Shown here one piece after another: positions 8,956 to 18,286 of a stretch of 64,000 nucleotides of DNA. This stretch comes from Phyllobacterium sp. 628. GTDB lineage: Bacteria > Pseudomonadota > Alphaproteobacteria > Rhizobiales > Rhizobiaceae. Positions within the stretch are counted from its first letter, which is position 1. The number at the start of each line of letters is the position of its first letter. The stretch spans positions 3,479,501 to 3,543,500 of the forward strand of contig NZ_CP050301.1 of NCBI RefSeq assembly GCF_014189505.1. The letters are read 5' to 3'. A program made the position numbers and the translations under genes. The notes beneath the pieces are model-generated. The model saw only the letters and a program-made list of their open reading frames with translations. It was not told the origin of the DNA and did no database searches.

Positions 8956-10017
8956 TCAGTTGTTGATGATGGCAATGCCGCGATTGTGGAAGCCGATACT
9001 GACATTGGTTGCCGGAGCCAAATTGCGATCCACGGCGGCATCAACGACGAACAGCGTCCCGGAAGCGGTTTCGACTTCATATTCGACGTGATCGCCGAGA
9101 TAGGCCGCGTGCCTGATGCTTCCGGCGAATGCTCCATTCTCACCCGGCTCGAGCGTGATGGCATTGGGCCGAACCGCGATCTTCGCCGGTCCCGGCCTTG
9201 CGTTGCGGCCCGGCACCGGATGCTCCAGCGTTCCGACACGGATAATGGCATTGCCGCCATCGCTGCGCAGGACCTCGCATGGCACAACATTCGCTTCGCC
9301 GATAAAGTCAGCAATGAATGACGATGCCGGCGCTTCATAGAGTTCACGGGGCGAGCCCTGTTGGGCAATCACACCATCTTGCATGACGATGATCTTGTCC
9401 GATACGGCAAGCGCTTCTTCCTGATCATGCGTCACATAGACGGCCGTAAAGCCAAGCCGCTGCTGCAATTCGCGAATTTCTGTACGGACCCGGCGGCGCA
9501 GGCGCGCGTCCAGATTGGACAATGGTTCATCCAACAAAAGCACCTGAGGTTCGAGAACCAGCGCGCGGGCTACGGCCACGCGCTGTTGCTGCCCGCCGGA
9601 GAGTTCGGCGGGCAAGCGCTGGCCATATCCGGCCAGACCAACCTGCTTCAAGCCTTCCTCTGCCTTTTCTCTGGCATCTGATTTTTTTATCTTGGATGAT
9701 TCAAGCCCGTAAGCGACGTTCTCAAGCACCGTCATATGCGGAAACAGCGCGTAGGACTGAAACACCATCGATACATCCCGCTCGTTGGCGGGCAGCATGG
9801 TGACATCCTTGCCGCCGATCAGAATCCTCCCGGAGGAAGGATGTTCCAGCCCCGCCAGCATCCGCAACGTGGTCGTCTTGCCGCAACCGGACGGTCCGAG
9901 CAGGGTAACAAGCGTACCGGGCTCGATATCGAGTGACAGATCGTGAATGGCTGTGAAATTACCGAACTGCTTTTTGACATTGGTGAAGACGACGGAGCCG
10001 GTGCGGTGCGTGGTCAT
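8956..10017 (-). CDS. afuC: ABC transporter ATPase, AfuC-type
   Basis: A 353-residue ATP-binding subunit driving the adjacent AfuB permease. It has Walker A GPSGCGKTT, Q-loop MVFQSYALFPHMTV, signature LSGGQQQRVAVARAL, Walker B VLLLDEPLSNLD, the H-switch VTHDQEEAL, and a C-terminal TOBE-like regulatory domain (about 240-350). This is the CUT1/FbpC/PotA subgroup layout. Its start overlaps the end of afuB by four bases, indicating translational coupling. The group is routinely annotated as iron(III) transport; the neighbours argue for a phosphorylated sugar. Confidence 0.92.
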   Translation of the reverse strand: MTTHRTGSVVFTNVKKQFGNFTAIHDLSLDIEPGTLVTLLGPSGCGKTTTLRMLAGLEHPSSGRILIGGKDVTMLPANERDVSMVFQSYALFPHMTVLENVAYGLESSKIKKSDAREKAEEGLKQVGLAGYGQRLPAELSGGQQQRVAVARALVLEPQVLLLDEPLSNLDARLRRRVRTEIRELQQRLGFTAVYVTHDQEEALAVSDKIIVMQDGVIAQQGSPRELYEAPASSFIADFIGEANVVPCEVLRSDGGNAIIRVGTLEHPVPGRNARPGPAKIAVRPNAITLEPGENGAFAGSIRHAAYLGDHVEYEVETASGTLFVVDAAVDRNLAPATNVSIGFHNRGIAIINN

Positions 10018-12311
10018 GATGCGGCCTTTTCTTGAGGTATGGCGGACGGGACGAAGGCTGTCGCGACGCGGTTTTCGCGGCGCAGCTTTCGTTCACCCAC
10101 CAGAAGCTGGAAACAGGTGATGATGACGATCATCACGACAATCAACATGGAGGAATAGGCCACGGCAACGCCGTACTCGCCATTCTCGACGAGCCCGACA
10201 ATGTAGGAAGTCGCCATATTATACTCGGCACTAACAAGGAATATGACAGCGCTGATCGATGTGATCGCACGGACGAAGGAATAAACCAGCGCTGCAACAA
10301 TCGCCGGACGCAGGAGCGGCAGGATTACCTTGCGAATGGTACGGAAACTCGTCGCGCGCAATGTCAGCGAGGCCTCATCGAGACTCTTGTCCAGCTGGCT
10401 CATGGCCGCCACGCCGCCACGCACGCCGACCGGCATGTTACGGAAGACGAAACAGGCGATAAGGATCAATGCTGTACCCGTCATTTCAAGCGGCGGCAGA
10501 TTGAATGCCATGATGTAGCTGATGCCGATGACTGTACCGGGGATGGCAAAGCTCATCATCAGGGCAAATTCAAACACGTTGCGGCCGACAAAGCGCTGGC
10601 GAACAATCAGATAAGCGGTGAGCAGGCCAACTGCAGCTGTCAGCGGCGCCGAGATCAGTGCGATCTTGATGGTCGTCCAGAACGAATTCCATGCAACCCC
10701 GGTCCAGGCAATGACACCATTGTTGAACGTGAAGGAGAATGCCCGCTGGTAATGTTCCAGAGTCAGCGTGTTGTCGAGACCCCATGTCCGGACAAAGCCG
10801 CCGAACAGGATCATACCGTAGATCACCAGCGTGAACAGAATCCACGGTATCACAATGGCATGAACACCAATCGACAGGGATTTCGGCAAAGCAATATGCG
10901 CGCCGGAATCGCCTTTGCCGGTGACCGTGGCAAAGCTCTTGCCGGCCAGCCAGACACGCTGCGCCAGAAACGCTGAGAGTGTAAAGAACAGCAGGATAAT
11001 CGCCAGAACTGCCGCGCGGGATGGGTCGTTCTGTGAACCGACCACAGCGAAGAAGATTTCCGTCGATAATACGCCGTGGCTGCCGCCAAGCACCAGCGGA
11101 TTACCGAAGTCGGCCATGCTTTCGATAAAGCCGATCAGGAACGCATTGGCGAGGCCGGGCTTCATCAATGGCAGCGAAATCCGCCAGAATGTGCGCCAGC
11201 GATCTGCCCGCAAAGTCTGCGATGCCTCTTCCATCGACGGGCTGACGCCTTCGACAACGCCGATAAGAACGAGGAACGATATCGGCGTGAATGACAGAAC
11301 CTGAGCGATCCAGATACCGGTCAAGCCGTAGAGCCAGCGACCGGGCTCAATTCCGAAAAAGTGCGACAGCTGCTGGGTAACGACACCAGCGCGGCCAAAC
11401 AGCAGGATGAGCGCCAGACCGATAACGAACGGTGGCGTAATAATCGGCAGGATCGTCAGCAGGCGCAAACCCTTCTTGAACGGAAAGCGCGTGCGCGTCG
11501 CCACGAGTGCAAAGCACAGACCAAGCAGGGTTGAACCTGACGCAGCCATGATAGCGAGGAACAATGTACGCCAGGCAACGCCGCACCGGGCACCGCCAAC
11601 CACACAGTCGAGGCTCCAGATCGATGGGTCCTGAATATTACGGACAAAGCCGGAAGGGTCGAACGAGCCGTCAAAGCTCTGCACCGAGCCGATGAGCATG
11701 CTGCCGACGGGGTAAAATACAAAAATACTGACAAGGAAAATCAAAAGAGCAATGGAAGCCACAACAAAGGCATCACCGCGCAGCACGCCGCGCTCTGCCA
11801 GTCCGAACGAAAACAGCAGCACGAAAGACAGGGCGACAAGCCCTGCCCCAGCCCCCATGGAGGGTTGGCCATCGGCAAGCGGCCCGAAGAGATGTTCGCT
11901 GATTGCCCATGTCCAGCCAGTAAAGCCAATGGCAAGCCCTTGCAGAACAAGGAACACGATACCGGCTGCACCGGCGCCGATCAGCAGATTGGCCCGCAGC
12001 GGCGAAACTTTGAATGCCCGCGCCATCAGCCCGAACGCGAAGAGCACGGCGATAATCGCCAGCGTCCAGCGTCCATGGCTGGCGATCTGTAAAAGACCGG
12101 GCGCTTCGGCCGAACCTGAAAGGAAATTGCCAAGCCAGCCAAAGCTGTAGAATCCGCTCTCGATCCTGTACCAAGGCACGAGGGTGAACCCGGCCAAGCC
12201 AATACCCAGAGCAATATTCAATCTCCGGTCGCTACGTTCCATTGCGCTACCCAATGCTGTCTTCAAACATGAAAATACCCATCGCGTGCCCGCACCCATC
12301 TGGACGGACAC
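10014..12311 (-). CDS. afuB: Fused ABC permease, AfuB-type (two permease domains)
   Basis: A 765-residue inner-membrane permease consisting of two BPD_transp_1 domains in one chain, as in AfuB/FbpB. An N-terminal set of extra membrane segments (about 1-190) is followed by permease domain 1, with the EAA-type loop EGVSPSMEEASQTLRADRWRTF and GLANAFLIGFIESMADFGNP. Domain 2 lies near 540-740, with MSQLDKSLDEASLTLRATSFRT. Both EAA loops should dock on AfuC. The start is uncertain: GTG at 12311 and ATG at 12299 or 12242 are all in frame and none has a strong ribosome site. The gene follows afuA by about 20 bases and overlaps afuC by 4. Confidence 0.92.
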   Translation of the reverse strand: MSVQMGAGTRWVFSCLKTALGSAMERSDRRLNIALGIGLAGFTLVPWYRIESGFYSFGWLGNFLSGSAEAPGLLQIASHGRWTLAIIAVLFAFGLMARAFKVSPLRANLLIGAGAAGIVFLVLQGLAIGFTGWTWAISEHLFGPLADGQPSMGAGAGLVALSFVLLFSFGLAERGVLRGDAFVVASIALLIFLVSIFVFYPVGSMLIGSVQSFDGSFDPSGFVRNIQDPSIWSLDCVVGGARCGVAWRTLFLAIMAASGSTLLGLCFALVATRTRFPFKKGLRLLTILPIITPPFVIGLALILLFGRAGVVTQQLSHFFGIEPGRWLYGLTGIWIAQVLSFTPISFLVLIGVVEGVSPSMEEASQTLRADRWRTFWRISLPLMKPGLANAFLIGFIESMADFGNPLVLGGSHGVLSTEIFFAVVGSQNDPSRAAVLAIILLFFTLSAFLAQRVWLAGKSFATVTGKGDSGAHIALPKSLSIGVHAIVIPWILFTLVIYGMILFGGFVRTWGLDNTLTLEHYQRAFSFTFNNGVIAWTGVAWNSFWTTIKIALISAPLTAAVGLLTAYLIVRQRFVGRNVFEFALMMSFAIPGTVIGISYIMAFNLPPLEMTGTALILIACFVFRNMPVGVRGGVAAMSQLDKSLDEASLTLRATSFRTIRKVILPLLRPAIVAALVYSFVRAITSISAVIFLVSAEYNMATSYIVGLVENGEYGVAVAYSSMLIVVMIVIITCFQLLVGERKLRRENRVATAFVPSAIPQEKAAS

Positions 12312-12331
12312 GCAGAGTTTTGGAAATCAGA

Positions 12332-13360
12332 TCAATTGGCGCTGGCGCCGATCTCCTTATCCCAGCGCTCGAGCAATTCCTTGCGCTTCGCCGGGTCGCC
12401 ATAGGTCTTGAAGTCATAGTCGATGAGCTTGATGTCTTCGAACTTCGGCGCTTCTGGCGGAACGATTGCAGACTTATTGGATGGCAACTGGAAGGATTTT
12501 GCTTCCTTCATGTGCGATTGCACCTCGGCCGAAAGCGCCCAATCATACCACTTCTTGGCGGCGTCGAGATTGCGCGCGCCCTTGACGATCGACATGGAGC
12601 CGATTTCGTAACCAGTGCCTTCGCAAGGTGCGACGGTCTTGACCGGGAAGCCTTCGACAGTCTGCGCCACGGAATCATGCATGAAAACAATGCCGAGGGC
12701 CGTTTCGCCGCGTGCCGCGGCCTTCACCGGGGCAGAGCCGGATTTGGTATATTGCGAGACATTGGCGTTGAGTTTCTTCAGATATTCGTACGCCTTGTCT
12801 TCGCCCATGATCTGCACAAGCGATGCAAGCGCGGTGTAGGCTGTACCCGACGAATTCGGATTGGCCATCTGGATTTCGCCCTTGTAGGACGGATCGAGCA
12901 GGTCAGCCCAACACTTGGCTTCTTTCAAGCCCTTCTTCTGGACGATATCAGTGTTGTAACCCCAGCCAAGTGCACCGGCATAAACGCCGACTGTCTTGTA
13001 ACCGGCACTTTCCGCCTGCTTTTTCGCCCAATCCTGCAACTGGTCGAGCAAGGGCGATTTATATTCCTGTGTCAGACCTTCCGACGCGGCCTGCAAATGG
13101 GGATCACCTGTGCCCGCCCACCAGATATCGGTCTTCGGGTTACGAGCTTCGGCGCGAATTTTTGCATAGGTTTCGCCGGATGACAGGCGCACCATATTCA
13201 CCTGAATACCCGTATCCTTTTCGAACATACCCTTCATCAATTCACAGATGACGACATCGGCCGAGCAGATCAAATTGAGATTGTCCGCAGCGCGCACTTC
13301 CGTTGGCATCATCTGAAACCCAACAGTGAAAGCGGCGGCAATTGCGAATATAGAACGCAT
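12332..13360 (-). CDS. afuA: Periplasmic substrate-binding protein, AfuA-type
   Basis: A 342-residue periplasmic binding protein with a cleavable signal peptide (FAIAAAFTVGFQMMPTEVRA|AD). The fold is the iron/sugar-phosphate type II family (ELMKGMFEKDTGIQVNMVRL, TDIWWAGTGDPHLQAA). In characterised AfuA the sugar phosphate is held by a His-Asp pair and a Glu; here an equivalent HD occurs at residues 228-229 (VFMHDSVAQ) and Glu at about 252 (GTGYEIGSM). No iron-binding tyrosine pair typical of FbpA is visible. I therefore favour hexose-phosphate or a related anionic sugar as ligand, with the iron label as the less likely alternative. It is the first gene of the operon; a LacI-type operator lies 47-66 bases upstream of its start. 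Confidence 0.9.
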   Translation of the reverse strand: MRSIFAIAAAFTVGFQMMPTEVRAADNLNLICSADVVICELMKGMFEKDTGIQVNMVRLSSGETYAKIRAEARNPKTDIWWAGTGDPHLQAASEGLTQEYKSPLLDQLQDWAKKQAESAGYKTVGVYAGALGWGYNTDIVQKKGLKEAKCWADLLDPSYKGEIQMANPNSSGTAYTALASLVQIMGEDKAYEYLKKLNANVSQYTKSGSAPVKAAARGETALGIVFMHDSVAQTVEGFPVKTVAPCEGTGYEIGSMSIVKGARNLDAAKKWYDWALSAEVQSHMKEAKSFQLPSNKSAIVPPEAPKFEDIKLIDYDFKTYGDPAKRKELLERWDKEIGASAN

Positions 13361-13406
13361 GAGTATCTCCTCCCTGAAAAAGCGGCACCTCCATGCCGTC
13401 GCTCAT

Positions 13407-13426
13407 TTTTGCAAGCGTGTGCAAAA
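13407..13426. promoter_or_regulatory. Candidate LacI-family operator upstream of afuA
   Basis: TTTTGCAAGCGTGTGCAAAA is a 20-bp near-palindrome with perfect arms TTTTGCA/TGCAAAA around AGCGTG. The TGCA...TGCA arms with a central CG resemble LacI-family operators. It sits between afuA and the divergent LacI-family gene, where the regulator would control both. Confidence 0.6.
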
Positions 13427-13572
13427 GTTTCACGGCCGAGCATACTCTGTCAACCCGGCTTATTGTTACAAACATTACAATTCAACGAATATTTGAAATC
13501 AAAAATATTGCGAAAGAGCGCAAACGCGTGCAACGTAAAGATCATAGGCAATATCGCATCTTGGGAATCCGG

Positions 13573-14589
13573 TTGAACAAGTCTTTCATCAGTGCCGAAG
13601 ATGTGGCCAAGCGGGCGGGTGTTTCCCGCTCAGCGGTGTCGCGCACTTTCACGCCCGGAGCGAGCGTTTCCGAAGAAACACGCAAACGCGTGACAGAAGC
13701 GGCGGAGGCCTTGGGCTATCACGTCAATCAGCTGGCACGCGGACTGATGCGCAGCGAGAGTGGCATTGTCTGCCTCATTGCATCGGAAATGGATACGCCC
13801 TACCGCGCGCGGCTGGTGCGGAAATTGTCCCATGCGCTGCAGAAAGCTGGCAAGATTTGCATGATCATCAACACTGATCATTCAGACGGCAGTGTTGATG
13901 CAGCCTTGCGGCAAACCCTCAATTACCGGGCCGACGCCTCGATCCTGCTATCCGGCCTGCCCGACAAGGCAATCACCAAACTTTGCCTCGACAGTGGCCA
14001 GCGCATTGTATTGATCAATCGCGATGATGAGATTGAAGGACCTTTTCACATTAATCTTGACGACAAGAGTGCAGCGCGAGCTGCGGTGAGTGCCTTCATT
14101 CGCGCAGGCTGCCGGCGGCTTGCCTTTGCCAATTCGGCTGTCGGGACACCAAGCTTGATGGCACGCGAGCGCGGCTTCGTAGCTGCAGCCGCCGAGTTCG
14201 GCCTTGACGTCAGCGTGATACGTCACGGCAATACGGTCTATGAGAGCGGGCGGCAGATCGCCCATATGCTTTTGACGCAACCTTCCCGCCCGGATGCGGT
14301 TTTCTGCGTCAACGATCTGATGGCATTCGGCTTGATGGACAGCGCCCGTCATGATTTCGGCCTGCACATTCCCGAAGACCTGTGTGTCGTTGGTTTCGAC
14401 GACGTGCCCATGGCCGAATGGTCGTCCTATGCACTCACCACCTTCGTCCAGCCCGTTGACGCAATCGTTGAGAACAGTGTCAACTGGTTGACCAACCCTG
14501 TTGAAGAGCCCGAACTTCAAAGCCGCTTCGTCAGCCTGCACGCATCGATGATCTGGCGCAAAACCATCCGTGGCAATCAACAGCGCTGA
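13573..14589 (+). CDS. LacI-family transcriptional regulator
   Basis: A LacI/GalR repressor of about 338 residues. The helix-turn-helix is ISAEDVAKRAGVSRSAVSRT followed by the hinge segment EALGYHVNQLARGL. A periplasmic-binding-protein-like ligand domain fills the rest (ASILLSGLPDK, FCVNDLMAFGLMD, CVVGFDDVPMAEWSSYALTT). The frame is open back to 13393. I chose TTG at 13573 (translating as NKSFISAEDV) because it gives the normal LacI N-terminus and has GGGA 6 bases upstream. TTG 13561 and GTG 13528 are alternatives. It is divergent from the afuABC-phosphatase operon and probably represses it until a sugar or sugar phosphate binds. Confidence 0.88.
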   Translation: MNKSFISAEDVAKRAGVSRSAVSRTFTPGASVSEETRKRVTEAAEALGYHVNQLARGLMRSESGIVCLIASEMDTPYRARLVRKLSHALQKAGKICMIINTDHSDGSVDAALRQTLNYRADASILLSGLPDKAITKLCLDSGQRIVLINRDDEIEGPFHINLDDKSAARAAVSAFIRAGCRRLAFANSAVGTPSLMARERGFVAAAAEFGLDVSVIRHGNTVYESGRQIAHMLLTQPSRPDAVFCVNDLMAFGLMDSARHDFGLHIPEDLCVVGFDDVPMAEWSSYALTTFVQPVDAIVENSVNWLTNPVEEPELQSRFVSLHASMIWRKTIRGNQQR

Positions 14590-14679
14590 CATCGACCGTA
14601 TAGTCTGAGAAGAATTCAGGTGGCGTCTTTTTCAGGCGCCCGCTAGGCTGGTACATCCGCCATGCAAGCAGGAGGCATC

Positions 14680-15158
14680 ATGTCTGAAGACCATCACCAC
14701 CACGATGACCTGTCGATTGGCGTGAGCATGGCGTGAAGGTCATCCCCGGCAATTCAATCGACCCGAATACCGCCCAGACACCGGGCATGAACCGGGCGGC
14801 AGCCATCAACCATGCGCGGGCGGGTGCCGAAAAGATATGGGCGGGCACCGTGGTGATCCATGCCAATGCCAAAACCGGCGCGCACCATCACGGCGATCTT
14901 GAAAGCATCATTTACGTGGTGAAAGGCAAAGCGCGCATGCGTTGGGGCAACAAGCTGGAATATGTTGCCGAGGCCGGTCCAGGCGATTTTATTTTCGTGC
15001 CGCCCTACGTGCCGCATCAGGAAATCAATGCCAGTGCCGACGAACCGCTCGAATGCGTTCTTGTCCGTTCTGGTCAGGAGCCTGTCGTCGTCAATCTTGA
15101 TATCGAGCCGGTGGAAAAGCCGGAAGGCGTCCTCTGGAAAGATCCCATCCATCGTTGA
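14680..15158 (+). CDS. Cupin-domain protein with frame disruption near its start
   Basis: The main frame from GTG 14733 encodes a single-domain cupin of about 141 residues: GAHHHGDLESIIYVVKGKARMRWG is cupin motif 1 (His and Glu ligands) and PGDFIFVPPYVPHQEIN is motif 2. It presumably binds a metal; the reaction is unknown. GTG 14733 has no ribosome site. In contrast, ATG 14680 has a perfect AGGAGG five bases upstream and begins SEDHHHHDD, but that frame stops at 14736. In the cupin frame, codons before 14733 read PVDWREHG and continue naturally into VKVIPG. A single missing base near GACCTG (about 14707-14711) would join the two. So the natural gene probably starts at 14680 and carries a one-base deletion, or the sequence has an error here. 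Confidence 0.85.
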
Positions 15159-15172
15159 GGTGTTGGCGAGCC

Positions 15173-15679
15173 TTAATCCTTCGCGCCGCGCTGCAATTTC
15201 TCAAATCGTTTGGTCAGCCGGTCACGCTTGAGTTTTGACAGACGGTATATCCAAAAAATGCCATCAAGCTGATCGATTTCATGCTGCAGGCACACCGCAA
15301 GCAGGCCGTCCGCCTCCGCAATTTGCGGTAAGCCTGCCATATCCTGATAGCGCACACGAACCGTGGCGGGGCGTTCAATCTCATCGTTTACACCCAGCAT
15401 TGAAACACTCCCCTCGGTGTGGCGAACCAATTCAGTCGACGTCCATTCAATCCATGGATTGACGTAATTGTGCACGCCCTGACCATCGTCGAGCTCGATC
15501 ACAACAAGGCGTTGCAGAACACCCAGATGCGGCGCGGTAATACCGATCCCCGGCGCCGCCCGCATTGTATCGAGCAAATCAGTCGCAAGGGCACGCAGAC
15601 TTTCGTCGAAAACGGTGACAGGCTGCGCTTTCGCCCTCAGATCGGGATGCGGAAACTTCAAAATCGTGCGAACGCCCAT
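15173..15679 (-). CDS. Peptide-deformylase-like protein lacking metal ligands
   Basis: A 168-residue member of the peptide deformylase family. It aligns over the whole family: MGVRTILKFPHPDLRAKAQPV at the start, motif I GIGITAPHLG (normally GxGLAAPQ), motif II EGSVSM (normally EGCLS) and motif III QHEIDQLDGIFW (normally QHExDHL). The Cys metal ligand is replaced by Ser, the second His of HExxH by Gln and the motif I Gln by His. With two of three metal ligands gone, canonical deformylase activity is unlikely; a binding or regulatory role, or a different metal chemistry, is possible. The true def gene must be elsewhere. It is convergent with the cupin gene. Confidence 0.88.
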   Translation of the reverse strand: MGVRTILKFPHPDLRAKAQPVTVFDESLRALATDLLDTMRAAPGIGITAPHLGVLQRLVVIELDDGQGVHNYVNPWIEWTSTELVRHTEGSVSMLGVNDEIERPATVRVRYQDMAGLPQIAEADGLLAVCLQHEIDQLDGIFWIYRLSKLKRDRLTKRFEKLQRGAKD

Positions 15680-15850
15680 TTCAATACTCCGGCCTGTGGT
15701 GCGTGGCAGATCAGCAACGCATATTCACCCTGTTGCCTCAATCCACTGCCAGAAGGCAAGCTCGCTTTACAAGCGATGCGACGCCCGATAATCCACAATG
15801 CAATACTGTGGTCTTCGTTAGTAAACGGTATGACCCAACGAGGCTGATGC

Positions 15851-18037
15851 ATGTCCTCCAGCGACATCGAGATCAAACAACAGATTTTGCCGAGGGGCGC
15901 ACTTTATCTGACGCTTCTGGCGCTGGTGACTACGATTGCCTCGTTCGTTGTCATGATGGGCATCACCAGCATTTCACCGACCAAAGAGGTAACGCAGCTT
16001 ATCATTGCTGTGAATGTCATTTCGATTCTGCTGCTTGTCTATCTGTCCTATGCAACGGTGCGAAAACTCTTCCTGTTCAAGAACAAGGAAAAGCACAATG
16101 ATCTGCACACCAATATCGCCTTCATCTTCGCGCTGATTGCCTCGATTCCATCGATCATCGTTGCCTGTTTCTCCCTGATCATTCTGGATAATCGCCTGAA
16201 TTCGTGGATCAGTGTCGATAATAACAAAATCATCGACATGTCCATCAAGGCAGCGCAAACTTACACGGAAGACAACGCGCAAAATCTTCTGACAACAACA
16301 CTCTCCATGGTCATTGAACTGGACCAGCGGCGCCAGCTTTTCAGCCTCGATCGCGGCGCGTTTTCCGATTGGTTGACCTATGATGCAGGCCGCAACAATC
16401 TTTTGGGCGCGTCATTGGTCAAGTCTACGGGCGAAATCGTGGTCAGCGCCAACCTGTTCAACGACCATACGATGCCACCCGTTCCTCTCTCTGCCGTGCG
16501 GGGCGCCGCCGGCGACCGCCCGGTACTGATCCCCCCGGGTGCGACCAATCTTGTCGGAGCGGTTATCAAGACACAGGCTTTGCCCGATCTTTACCTCTAT
16601 ACTGTTCGCAGCATCGATGCCTCGGCACTGAACAATATGCGGATTGTGACCAACAACAGCAGCGAATATCAGTCGCTGGCGAGCAACCGCACGAATACGC
16701 AGATCGCCTATGCGCTGCTTTACATCGAATTGACTCTTCTCCTGCTGTTGACGGCAGTCTGGACAGGCATTGCCGTCGCCAATCGCGTGGTTCAGCCTAT
16801 CCGCTTGCTCATCGGCGCAGCCGAAGAGGTCGCAACAGGCGATTTTGACGTTTCTGTTCCCGTACGAAATTCCGATGGCGATATTGCGTCTTTGTCCCTG
16901 ACCTTCAACAACATGGTCAAACAGTTGAAGACTCAGCATACCGACCTGATTTCGGCGAAAGAGCAGATCGATGAACGCCGCCGCTTCACCGAAGCCGTGC
17001 TTTCCGGCGTCACAGCCGGTGTCATCAGCGTCAATACAAAAGGCGATATCGCGGTCATCAACCGGCCGGCCGAATCCATGCTTTTGAACGATAATGTTTC
17101 AACCATCGGGAGCAACCTTACCGAACTGCTGCCGGAGTTTGGGGAGATATTTACAACCGCGCGCGACAGCGGACGCTCATCCAGCCGCAAACAAATTGCC
17201 ATGACGCGCAATGGCGTCGCCCGCTCCTTCAACGTACAGATCACGCGGGAAGATGCAGACACGTTGAATACGTCTTATGTTGTGACTGTCGATGACATTA
17301 CCGATCTTGTTGCCGCGCACCGCTCGTCGGCCTGGGCCGACGTGGCAAGACGCATTGCCCACGAAATCAAGAATCCATTGACCCCGATCCAGCTTTCTGC
17401 CGAGCGGCTGCGCCGCCGTTATGGCAAAGTCATTACCGAAGACCGTGAGGTCTTCGATCAATGCACGGAAACCATTATCCGGCAGGTTGGCGATATTGGC
17501 CGTATGGTCGATGAATTCTCCGAATTCGCGCGCATGCCAAAGCCAAAGCTGGCAGCGACAGACATTCGCGACATCTTGCGCGACGCCTCGTTTCTCGTCG
17601 AGATCAGCAACAGCCAGATCAAGTTCGACCATGAATTTGCCAGCGAACCGCTTATCGGCAATTTCGACAGCCGTCTTCTTGGTCAGGCTTTCGGCAACAT
17701 TATCAAAAATGCCTCGGAATCGATCGACGCCGTTTTGCAATCGGCAACAATCACTGAAGGCCATATCCTTGTGCGGGCAAATTCTGCTGGCACATCCATC
17801 GTTGTCGAGGTGCTCGATAATGGTAAAGGCCTGCCCGCAGAAAACCGCCACCAACTGCTGGAACCCTATGTGACCACACGCGAGAAAGGCACCGGTCTTG
17901 GTCTCGCCATCGTCAAGAAGATTGTCGAAGACCACGGCGGCCAGCTTGAGCTATACGATGCGCCCATCGATTTTCACGGCGGTCGCGGAGCGCTCGTTCG
18001 AATGGTTTTTCCAAAAATTGTTCAAGCGGAAAGTTAA
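15851..18037 (+). CDS. NtrY-like membrane sensor histidine kinase
   Basis: A 728-residue sensor kinase. Two or three membrane segments lie in residues 15-110 and another near 285-310, flanking a periplasmic sensor region. HAMP (VVQPIRLLIGAAEEVATGDF) and PAS (FTEAVLSGVTAGVISVNTKG) domains follow. The kinase core has H-box RRIAHEIKNPLTPIQLSAER, N-box NIIKNASESID, G1 VLDNGKGLP and G2 GTGLGLAIVKKIVEDHGG. The LYLTLLAL...NDLHTNIAF arrangement is that of NtrY, which normally sits directly before ntrX. Here no response regulator follows, so this is either a stand-alone paralog or its partner is elsewhere. The ATG at 15851 has GAGG seven bases upstream. Confidence 0.92.
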   Translation: MSSSDIEIKQQILPRGALYLTLLALVTTIASFVVMMGITSISPTKEVTQLIIAVNVISILLLVYLSYATVRKLFLFKNKEKHNDLHTNIAFIFALIASIPSIIVACFSLIILDNRLNSWISVDNNKIIDMSIKAAQTYTEDNAQNLLTTTLSMVIELDQRRQLFSLDRGAFSDWLTYDAGRNNLLGASLVKSTGEIVVSANLFNDHTMPPVPLSAVRGAAGDRPVLIPPGATNLVGAVIKTQALPDLYLYTVRSIDASALNNMRIVTNNSSEYQSLASNRTNTQIAYALLYIELTLLLLLTAVWTGIAVANRVVQPIRLLIGAAEEVATGDFDVSVPVRNSDGDIASLSLTFNNMVKQLKTQHTDLISAKEQIDERRRFTEAVLSGVTAGVISVNTKGDIAVINRPAESMLLNDNVSTIGSNLTELLPEFGEIFTTARDSGRSSSRKQIAMTRNGVARSFNVQITREDADTLNTSYVVTVDDITDLVAAHRSSAWADVARRIAHEIKNPLTPIQLSAERLRRRYGKVITEDREVFDQCTETIIRQVGDIGRMVDEFSEFARMPKPKLAATDIRDILRDASFLVEISNSQIKFDHEFASEPLIGNFDSRLLGQAFGNIIKNASESIDAVLQSATITEGHILVRANSAGTSIVVEVLDNGKGLPAENRHQLLEPYVTTREKGTGLGLAIVKKIVEDHGGQLELYDAPIDFHGGRGALVRMVFPKIVQAES

Positions 18038-18286
18038 CGGAACTTCACCATCACGATACGAAATGTGATGATTCTGTGACCGCCAGCAAATTGAGCCCGG
18101 CAAGGGAAAGTGCTATAGTCCTGTTGCTGTGTTCCGGATGGCTGAATTCCAATTCCGCACGCTCCGGCAGCAGGACATGAATCACTCCACTTTACAATGA
18201 TCGCTGGCCACTTGGAGTCAGCGGCGAGTGTTCGTGATCCTTGAGAACGCCCGGTTTGTCCGGTTACGCTCAACAGGAGACAGGCG

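Noticed and set aside
10032-13183. Two ~314-codon forward frames across afuB and afuA
   Set aside because: Antisense shadows of genuine transporter genes; His/Asp/Gln-rich composition is typical of such shadows.
8956-13360. Iron(III) transporter label for AfuABC
   Set aside because: No iron-binding tyrosine pair or iron-type regulation seen; phosphatase, LacI regulator and AfuA-like HD/E residues favour a sugar phosphate. Not disproved, only disfavoured.
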